Part shown: positions 48,392 through 54,947 of the stretch, in pieces
Layout of the letters: each line of letters opens with the position of its first letter
How positions within the stretch are numbered: position 1 is the first letter of the stretch
NCBI GenBank assembly: GCA_029834535.1
Contig: JAQMWT010000423.1
Span: 1-54,947, forward strand
Source: Chrysophaeum taylorii
Taxonomy: Eukaryota; Sar; Pelagophyceae; Pelagomonadales; Pelagomonadaceae
Reading direction: 5' to 3'
Length of the DNA: 54,947 nt
The notes under the pieces: generated by a model
Database searches by the model: none
What the model was told of the DNA's origin: nothing
The model's input: the letters and a program-made list of their open reading frames with translations, nothing else
Made by a program: the position numbers and the translations under genes

Positions 48392-50893
48392 ATGAGCGGC
48401 GCCGCGGTTACCAGCGGAACCATCGGGAGCGCAGGAATGTCTGGAGACCGCGACCGAGCTCGAACGAACGCGATTCGGCACTTCAGTGCTTTCGCCAACG
48501 GCAAAGGCGACCGGCCCCGGGGCCCCTTCAGCGATGTGGACGTTGCGGTCTTGGCGGCGCCCAGGGTTTGGGAACGCTTCGCCTTCTATCTCGTCGAGGA
48601 AACGACCCTCGGAACGACGAGCATCCTCGACATTTTGGGCATCGTCCTCCGGGCCGCCAAGACCAGGTTCGACGTTCGGGGAGCGGCGGCGGACGTCAAA
48701 GACTTCTTCGTGTGTCTCAACTCGGATTCGCGCTCGGAATGGGCCGTCTGGTATCGTGGTATACGCCACAACATCCAGCGCATCAAGTCTCAACGCTCGA
48801 TGGCGGCGGGCGAAGATGAGGACCACACGGCTCCAGCTATCTACCCTTGCCAAATTGACCGCATTGTCCGGGCCTACGCTCGGAAGGGCAGCCAGGAATC
48901 CGCCAAGCGCATCCACACGATCCACGGCCTCTGGATGGCAGGGGCTCGATCGAGCGAGCCCAGGTGGATGGCGCTAGGAAACGTGGGACGCTTCGACGTC
49001 CAGTTCAAAGCGTGGTTCATCACGGTGCCGCAGTCCAGGGTCTCGAAGACGAAGCTCACTGCCTGGGTTGCGGGGAACGGGTCGGAACGCTGCATTCTTA
49101 CGTCATTTGCCGACAACATGGTCCTCAATCGCCTCGAAGTCCAGGAGGACGACGGCACTCGCTGGCTCTTCCCCGACCTCGTCAACACCGACAGCTCCGC
49201 GAAGAGGATCGGGCGATACGTCAAGGACCTGTTGCCGCGTTCCTCAACGGCGGCCCGAGGCTCGCGTGCTCGCAGCTTCGAAGCCATCGAAATTACTGGC
49301 GGCGACGACAAGCCTCCCGACAACGCCTCCGCGGCTAGCTTCCGCCACGGTGTCTACGAGTGTCTTGCTGGCTCGTTGGCCCTCGAGCACTGCGTAATGG
49401 TGACGGGACACGAGCTTCGCTCTGTCTCAGCATTCTTCGAATACTTCCGGAAGTTGAACTGCCAAGTCATGCCGGGCGCAATCATCCTCGCGGGCTGGCG
49501 CAAGCCGGCTTGGGGCCAAATACCCCGCGGTTCCGTGCCGGCGTCCATCGACGTCATCCTCGCCCTCGGCGTTGACCCCGACAGGCTCGTCGATGTCATA
49601 AAAGTCGTGCTTCAGATCGACACCCAGTACCCCGAAGAATATCAACGCGACGGGAAGCTGTGGAGCCTCAACACGGCGGCCTTCGCCAGCATCGTCATGT
49701 ACTACCCCGAGCGGCAGGACGGCAATTACTTCCTGTTCGTTAACCTTAAGCTTCGAGACGCCGTCAATGATATCTTTGGTACGCAGTACGGCGCGCCCGG
49801 CGCCGTCCTTCGCCAATGGAGCCGCAAAATTCGCTCTGCGTTCGACGAGGCCAACCTTCACCTCACAGGCCGCTGGATCTCAGGCGAGGAGGATCGCGAG
49901 ATGGCTCGCCAGCGCAACGAAAACCGCGAGCTCCACGGAAAGGTCGATCAACTCCACGGGAAGTTCGATCAGCTGCAGATGATGGTTGGATGCCTGATCG
50001 ATAACTTTGGAGTCGCGCAGCCAGCCCAACCACCGCAACTGCAGCCAATCGAGCCACCGGAGCAGCCACTCCTGCCGCCTCCACCGGCGCTGCCGCCTCC
50101 AGCAGCGCACAACCCCGTCGCTCCGCTTCCGCCACCGCCGCCGCCTCCCGCGATGGCATCGGCGTCGGTCCCGGCCTTGGCCCCGGCCCCTGTCGTGCCT
50201 CAGCCCGAGCGGATCGTGAACGCACCAATCCCCGCACCGGCGCCCACACCCGTTGTCGTGCCCCCGCCCACGCCGGCGGCAGTCATGCCGCCTTTGGTCA
50301 TGCAATCTCGAGGCCCTCTCCCACCCTCCGTCTTCCCGGCCTGCACTCACGCGACCGCTCCTCCAACAGTCAACAACATGCTCGTGCGTTCCACCGCAGC
50401 ACCCTCATTCGACCTCGACAAACTCAGTGGCATCGCCGCCGTGGATGTAGTTGTCGGGTGGTTAGGACGTAAATTGCCTCCCACCATGACACGCCAGGAC
50501 AAGCGACGCTGCGAGAATCTGCTCAAGTGTGTCAGGTTTATGGGAACCGACGCCGAAATCAAGGGATTGGCATCGTCGAACATGGAAATTGGCAAAAAGC
50601 GCGCCCTTGCCACTAAACTCCTCGGCTTCGTACGCCGCTACCTTGCGATGTTGTACATGAAGCACAATAACCCATCGGATCCGATGCCCAAGGCCTTCGA
50701 AGCGAAGGGCGGCATGAAAGCCAACTACATCGACGACCGAGTCAGTCAGATGTCAAAACTCCCCGGAATCCCCCGCCGGAATTTCCCAATCTCAAGAGCA
50801 AACTTCCACAATTTCCGAAAGGAGATCGACGACACGTTCGACCCCGATTTCGCCCCCGCCGCCAAACGGCCGCGCATCGCGAGCAGCAACTAA
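48392..50893 (+). CDS. Crypton-like tyrosine recombinase, intact
   Basis: An 833-residue open frame with no lesions. Residues 1-150 are helical and could be the core-binding domain. The catalytic part has the box I string MAGARSSEPRWMAL (Arg186), candidate lysines 219/221 in RVSKTK, SFRHG (Arg318; the usual His of HxxR is Ala), TGHE (His340) and FFEYF (Tyr351, nucleophile). Such R...R..H...Y spacing marks the phage-integrase fold. No RT or RNase H lies beside it, so a Crypton-like DNA element fits better than DIRS. Residues 505-530 form a coiled coil (HGKVDQLHGKFDQLQMM). A Pro-rich linker (540-660) leads to an unrecognised ~150-residue C-terminal domain (VVVGWLGRKLPPTMTRQDKR) with a basic end (AAKRPRIASSN), perhaps a nuclear localisation signal. 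The start is chosen for the TATA-like string just upstream. Confidence 0.75.
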   Translation: MSGAAVTSGTIGSAGMSGDRDRARTNAIRHFSAFANGKGDRPRGPFSDVDVAVLAAPRVWERFAFYLVEETTLGTTSILDILGIVLRAAKTRFDVRGAAADVKDFFVCLNSDSRSEWAVWYRGIRHNIQRIKSQRSMAAGEDEDHTAPAIYPCQIDRIVRAYARKGSQESAKRIHTIHGLWMAGARSSEPRWMALGNVGRFDVQFKAWFITVPQSRVSKTKLTAWVAGNGSERCILTSFADNMVLNRLEVQEDDGTRWLFPDLVNTDSSAKRIGRYVKDLLPRSSTAARGSRARSFEAIEITGGDDKPPDNASAASFRHGVYECLAGSLALEHCVMVTGHELRSVSAFFEYFRKLNCQVMPGAIILAGWRKPAWGQIPRGSVPASIDVILALGVDPDRLVDVIKVVLQIDTQYPEEYQRDGKLWSLNTAAFASIVMYYPERQDGNYFLFVNLKLRDAVNDIFGTQYGAPGAVLRQWSRKIRSAFDEANLHLTGRWISGEEDREMARQRNENRELHGKVDQLHGKFDQLQMMVGCLIDNFGVAQPAQPPQLQPIEPPEQPLLPPPPALPPPAAHNPVAPLPPPPPPPAMASASVPALAPAPVVPQPERIVNAPIPAPAPTPVVVPPPTPAAVMPPLVMQSRGPLPPSVFPACTHATAPPTVNNMLVRSTAAPSFDLDKLSGIAAVDVVVGWLGRKLPPTMTRQDKRRCENLLKCVRFMGTDAEIKGLASSNMEIGKKRALATKLLGFVRRYLAMLYMKHNNPSDPMPKAFEAKGGMKANYIDDRVSQMSKLPGIPRRNFPISRANFHNFRKEIDDTFDPDFAPAAKRPRIASSN

Positions 50894-51049
50894 TCCGAAC
50901 ACCGCGAGCACGCCCTGGAACCGCCCCTAAGCCGCCGGCCGTCCGCGACCGGGGGAACAAGCTGACATTAACAAGTAAGAAAAGCATCACCCATCGGTTT
51001 GCAACCTCGGGCCGACCCCGTAGCCTCGTGCCAGAAGGCCGCGAAAGGG

Positions 51050-52010
51050 TCCTTCTACGCGGCGCGAGCCGCCGGTGTCGAAGAAGCGGCTTTAGCGGCG
51101 CGGAGGTGCCGAGACGCCGGAGGGCTCCACAAAAGCCGCCGGCGGCGCCGGAGGCGCCGCCACGGCGCTGGAGGGCGCCACTAAAGCCTTCGGCGCCGCC
51201 AAAGCCGCCGGGGCCTCCGGCGGCGGCGTTACCGGCGCCGCCAAAGCCGCTGGCGCCTTCGGCGCCTTTGGCGCCTCCAGCGCCGGCCCCGGCGGCTTCG
51301 GCGGCTTTCGGCGGCTTTCGGTGGCTTCGGCGGCTTCGGCCGCCACGGCGCTGGAGGGCGCCACTAAAGCCTTCGGCGCCGCCAAAGCTGCCGGGGCCTC
51401 TGGCGGCGGCGTTACCGGCGCCGCCAATGCCGCTGGCGCCTTCGGCGCCTCAAGCGCCGGCCCCGGCGGCTTCGGCGGCTTCGGCGGCCTTCGGCGGCCT
51501 TCGGCGGCCTTCGGCGGCCTTCGGCGGCCTTCGGCGGCCTTCGGCGGCCTTCGGCGGCCTTCGGCGGCCTTCGGCGGCCTTCGGCGGCCTTCGGCGGCTT
51601 TCGGCGGCTTTCGGCGGCTTCGGCGGCTTCGGCCGCCACGGCGCTGGAGGGCGCCACTAAAGCCTTCGGCGCCGCCAAAGCCGCCGGGGCCTCCGGCGGC
51701 AGCGTTACCAAAGCCGCTGGCGCCTTCGGCGCCTTTGGCGCCTCCAGCGCCGGCCCCGGCGGCTTCGGCGGCCTTCGGCGGCCTTCGGCGGCTTTCGGCG
51801 GCCTTCGGCGGCGGCTTTCGGCGGCTTTCGGCGGCTTCGGCGGCTTCGGCGGCTTCGGGCGGCTTCGGCCGGCTTCGGGCGGCTTCGGCCGGCTTCGGGC
51901 GGCTTCGGGCGGCTTCGGGCCGGCTTCGGCCGGCTTCGGGCCGCCTTCGGGCCGCCTTTGGCCCGCCTTCGGCCGCCTTCGGCCGGCCGCCTTCGGCCTC
52001 CGGCGCCGGT
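51050..52010. repeat. GC-rich minisatellite, GGCCTTCGGC / GGCTTCGGC units
   Basis: About 1 kb is built from TTCGGCGGC-type units; a run of about ten identical GGCCTTCGGC units spans 51487-51595. Larger blocks of about 300 bases (with GCGCTGGAGGGCGCCACTAAA at about 51161, 51348 and 51641) are themselves repeated. Long open frames on both strands (up to 336 residues, Pro/Ala/Glu/Arg or Gly/Phe-rich) follow from the unit and are not evidence for a protein. Confidence 0.95.
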
Positions 52011-52089
52011 ACATTTGTTTCCGGCACGGGGTGTCCGCAAACGTCTGTTTTTCCCGTCGAAGCTGTCTGTTTGTCTTTACAAGTGCAGG

Positions 52090-52240
52090 CCAGTAAGTTC
52101 ACCTAGTCCCAATCTCCAACCCCAGTAAGTTCACCTGGTCCCACTAAGTTTCTTGAAAAATTGTTGAATAAGGTCACCTGGTCAGTAAGTTCACCTAGTC
52201 CAAATCTCTAACCCCAGTAAGTTCGGCGTAAACCCACTCG
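52090..52240. repeat. Short direct repeats AGTAAGTTCACCTNGTCC
   Basis: CAGTAAGTTCACCTAGTCC or a close variant starts at about 52091, 52122 and 52179, with a partial copy near 52215. The spacer AATCTC.AACCC also recurs. Function unknown. Confidence 0.8.
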
Positions 52241-52298
52241 TGCTCACACCCACTCCTTTGAGCTCGTCGCTCTCGCCTCCGCCAATCTTAGCTGCCTT
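52240..52298 (-). repeat. Short dispersed repeat, diverged copy next to a gypsy LTR
   Basis: On the reverse strand GCAGCTAAGATTGGCGGAGG then CGAGAGCGACGAGCTC follows the LTR end directly. It matches the core of 20517-20592 and 27804-27869 at most positions. Confidence 0.5.
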
Positions 52299-52621
52299 TA
52301 TGGCGGCACAGAAAAAACCTTCCCGACCCCCGGGTGACAAAGGGGGTACTCACCGACTCGTCCTAGACCTCACTGAACGAGGAAAACACGGACTCGGGGT
52401 CGGGTATGCTCGCCACACACCTTGCTCACGCTCACCAAGCCTCTCAACAAGATGGAGAGATGGAATATGATAGCAAGGAAACTACAAGAATACAGCAAGA
52501 ATGCTTCTCACAAGAGAGAGGTATGATGTCACTAAGAAGATCGGGAAAGGTGCCCCGTTGAACGGGTATCAAGCCTCGAGAGAGGGGGGGTAAGCCTTAG
52601 CGGTCAGGAGTTGCCGCCACA
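52299..52621 (-). repeat. 3' LTR of gypsy E
   Basis: On the reverse strand it runs from TGTGGCGGCAACTCCTGACC to TGCCGCCATA, with the same inverted ends as 7272-7578 and high identity. It is preceded by the purine-rich ACCAGGGGAGTCC. Confidence 0.85.
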
Positions 52622-52651
52622 GGACTCCCCTGGTGAGAACACGAGCTGCCA

Positions 52652-54171
52652 TCAGCGAGTCCGGCGAGAAGCACGAGCCTTGGCTGAATGAGCATCGCGA
52701 GAACGAATCTTCTTGTAGGCACGTTCAACGACAGGTTCAGGAACGCGTCCACCACGTAAAGTGAACTTAGGAATCAACACATCGATCTCGTGCGGGGCGA
52801 AGTCCGTGACACAAGGAGTGGTACTGTTGTTGACCTTGGTCTTGTCGGTGAAACTGCGACCGTCCACGTCCTTGTATTCCGGCTTAAGCTTGCGAGTAGA
52901 GAGATGTGAAGTAGGCTTGTAATAAGAAACCTTGTCATGGGGACCGAGATCAGCATAGAAATGTAGAGCGATTCGATCATTCACAAAATCATAGGGTTCA
53001 TAAACTTCAGCGACATAAATCTTCTTTCGCCAATGTGAGCGTTTATTATCCGGAATCCGAAAGATAACGAACTTACCATGCTTGTAATCATCCCGAAAGG
53101 TCTCCTTGGGCTTGGGCACAGCTCGATCGACCACTGGAGAAACCATCACAGGGGTAATCTGACTAACATGAACACAGCGGCGTTCGGGAGGATAATCAAG
53201 AGACTCAATCCTGTACGTGACCGGGGACAAGCGTTCCAAAATAACGAATGGACCGCGCCATTCCGGTCGAAGCTTGTTCTGAAGAAAAGGGATGTAGAGC
53301 AGAACATGTGAACCTTCTTCATACTCCACATCAACATGGTCCGCATTATAGGCGAGACGTTGTTTACGAAGAGCCTTCTCCCGAGCTTCGTTCACCGTAG
53401 CGGTATAGAACTTCAGCCTCTCGCGAGTCTCTGCCACAACATCGGAGCGAGTTTTCGGCAGGCGGCGGACATCAAGATCCATGATCGTGTAATCGGTTGG
53501 CAATAAAGGCTGCCGGTTAAAAGACGAAGCATGGAAGGTGAGATCTGAGTCCCCGGAATAAATTTACGATTGTAACAGAAAGCAATGTACTCCGCGAATT
53601 CGGGCCATTCTGTGATCTTGCGGTTTTGAAGGCACGCACGGAGGAAAGCCTTGATAAAGCGGTTGACCCTTTCCGCAGGATTAGCCTGAGCATGATACGG
53701 AATCGTGGTACTATACCGAACATTGAAAAGATGACAAAACTCTTCCATCAACTTGTTGACGAACTCTTTCCCATTGTCGGTACGAATCCTCTGAGGTAGA
53801 TAACCTTTGAGTAATATATTCGCGACAAAAGACTCGAGGATTGACTCAGCAGTCTTATGGTGTAGTACGTCAAGAATCAAGAAATGAGAAAATTGATCAA
53901 AAAAGACGATGAGATATGTCTCGGGACCAGCACTGGGTAAAGGTCCAGACAAATCCATACAAAGGACGACACAATCACCATCATACACCGGTTGCTGACG
54001 CAGACCTGCTCTCTTTGGTTCGGGCGTACGAGCTTTCTTGCACACTATGCAACCAGCAATGTATGCACCCACTTCATTAGACATATGAGGCCACCAAAAA
54101 CGTTCAAGTGTCGACTGCACTGTACTTTGACGACCCATATGACCACCATTGAGAGGTGTGCCAAGGTACAC
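52652..54171 (-). pseudogene. Integrase and post-integrase domain (gypsy E)
   Basis: The frame 54171-53413 carries the end of the zinc finger (GGHMGRQST, CIVCKK) and the DDE core (MDLSGPLPS, RIRTDNGKEF, NPAERVNRF). A shift near 53510 leads to 53503-52652, with LRPEWRGPFVILERLSPVTY and the full C-terminal domain (DDYKHGKFVIFRIPDNKR, KKIYVAEVYEPYDFVNDRI, LKPEYKDVDGRSF, EIDVLIPKFTL). A single lesion separates the two frames, so this copy is less decayed than A. Confidence 0.93.
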
Positions 54172-54189
54172 TCGGATGATGCGCGTCCG

Positions 54190-54947
54190 TTAAGTTCGGG
54201 GTGCGACTATCATCGGGTGCAAGTCGGGTGCGGCACGGTAGAGAACTCCTTTCGCCACTTGATAGCGATAGTTGGCTCCGTACCGACGAAGAGAATGGCC
54301 CTGAGCCATGCGATAACGAATGCCCTCGCAAGTAGCATCAGTGATCTGCTCTTTGGCTATCTCTTCCAAAGTCAAATTATCCGGAATCTTGTCGATGTAC
54401 TCTTGGTAATCATCGGCATCACGGAAAATACTAGGCTGGGTCAGCGGTCGTTGCTTCTGACGTTGTTTCGTAGCATGAGACGTGACCAATTGCATCGGAT
54501 CATCGAGGTCTGCTTTCTATTCCTCCACAGGCAACTCAGTCGTTACAAACGACAGAATGACATGGCACCCAGGTAAAGGTGTTCCTTCATCATCAACAGA
54601 ACGAGGGAGTTCTTGGCACACTAGATACGCGTGGTTCAAGGGTTCATCAAACTCGTCCGTCTCGATGACATGATCTATAGGATTGCGAGAGAGACAGTCA
54701 GGGATGCTCATTCCCGGCGACTTCCCTGGCTTGTAACCCAATTCAGGATCAAAATTGGCGAGCCGCATCGCCCATCGAGCCAACTGCCCAGACGAGTGCT
54801 TCGCCTTTCGTAAAAACGTCAAGTTGCGATGATCTGTTTACAGGATCGTCTTGTGACCTTCAATATAAGAGCGGAAATGCTCAAGAGAAAGAATAACTGC
54901 CGGAAGGACTCTATCCGGCGAGCTCGGCTCCACTCTCTGTTCTCTCG
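54190..54947 (-). pseudogene. RNase H end and linker (gypsy E)
   Basis: The reverse strand reads NLTFLRKAKHSSGQLARWAM, the CLSRNPIDHVIETDEFDEP linker, and after a stop near 54517 YQEYIDKIPDNLTLEEIAKE to the front of the integrase finger. The window edge removes the RNase H catalytic part and everything upstream. Another lesion lies near 54180. Confidence 0.9.

Larger units (their letters stand above)
52299..54947 (-). mobile_element. Ty3/gypsy copy E, 3' part, cut by window edge
   Basis: Reversed copy with 3' LTR, post-integrase domain, integrase and RNase H. Closest relative of copy A; the two share most residues. It supplies the ~150 bases missing from copy A near 6880. Whether it carries the DNMT cannot be seen because the window ends in RNase H. 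Confidence 0.93.

Noticed and set aside
48392..50893. DIRS-type retrotransposon
   Set aside because: No RT, RNase H or methyltransferase-like DIRS domain beside the recombinase; the RTs nearby belong to gypsy elements.
51092..52106. Long open frames on both strands (261-336 residues)
   Set aside because: They are products of the GGCCTTCGGC minisatellite; every frame is open and composition follows the unit.

Overview
The window looks like nuclear DNA from a eukaryote, most likely an alga or other protist. It is packed with eukaryotic mobile elements: Ty3/gypsy, Ty1/copia, two kinds of non-LTR reverse transcriptase, a SINE family, Harbinger, hAT and a tyrosine-recombinase (Crypton-like) element. 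There is one intronless AGC-type protein kinase. I saw no operons, bacterial ribosome-binding sites, rRNA or tRNA genes. The species cannot be read from the sequence. Almost every coding stretch is transposon-derived and most are broken. The exceptions are the kinase (33268-34446), the tyrosine recombinase (48392-50893) and some long open segments of one LTR element.

Layout. 1-7578: a Ty3/gypsy copy (A) running off the left edge. 7.6-10.5 kb: Harbinger and hAT remnants plus a SINE. 10.5-17.3 kb: a pair of ~0.95 kb repeats (one split by a SINE), a copia RT scrap, the N-terminal part of a protist-type RT element, a LINE-tailed SINE variant and a Tudor-like scrap. 17.3-19.2 kb: a gypsy Gag scrap. 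19.3-20.5 kb: a 5'-truncated LINE. 20.7-23.3 kb: two SINEs, a 15-bp minisatellite and a gypsy integrase scrap. 23.3-27.7 kb: an RT with a C-terminal PD-(D/E)XK-like nuclease. 27.9-33.0 kb: gypsy B (Gag, zinc-binding segment, protease). 33.3-34.4 kb: the kinase. 34.7-35.4 kb: a SINE and a SHOCT-like scrap. 35520-43506: gypsy C, complete with both LTRs. 43.5-45.1 kb: tandem repeats. 45.1-48.0 kb: gypsy D, reversed. 48.3-50.9 kb: the Crypton-like recombinase. 51.0-52.3 kb: a GC-rich minisatellite and short repeats. 52299 to the end: gypsy E, reversed and cut by the window.

The main result is a Ty3/gypsy lineage whose Pol carries a cytosine-5 DNA methyltransferase (DNMT) between protease and reverse transcriptase. 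It is seen in copies A, C and D; copy C keeps every major DNMT motif in one 747-residue open frame. This lineage also shows an atypical Gag zinc-binding pattern, a protease active site reading VDG[MI]AD, a frame change between DNMT and RT in all three copies, and a conserved domain after integrase. A second result is a SINE family whose 3' end matches the 3' end of the LINE at 19.3-20.5 kb, with several exact target-site duplications and one paralogous empty site.
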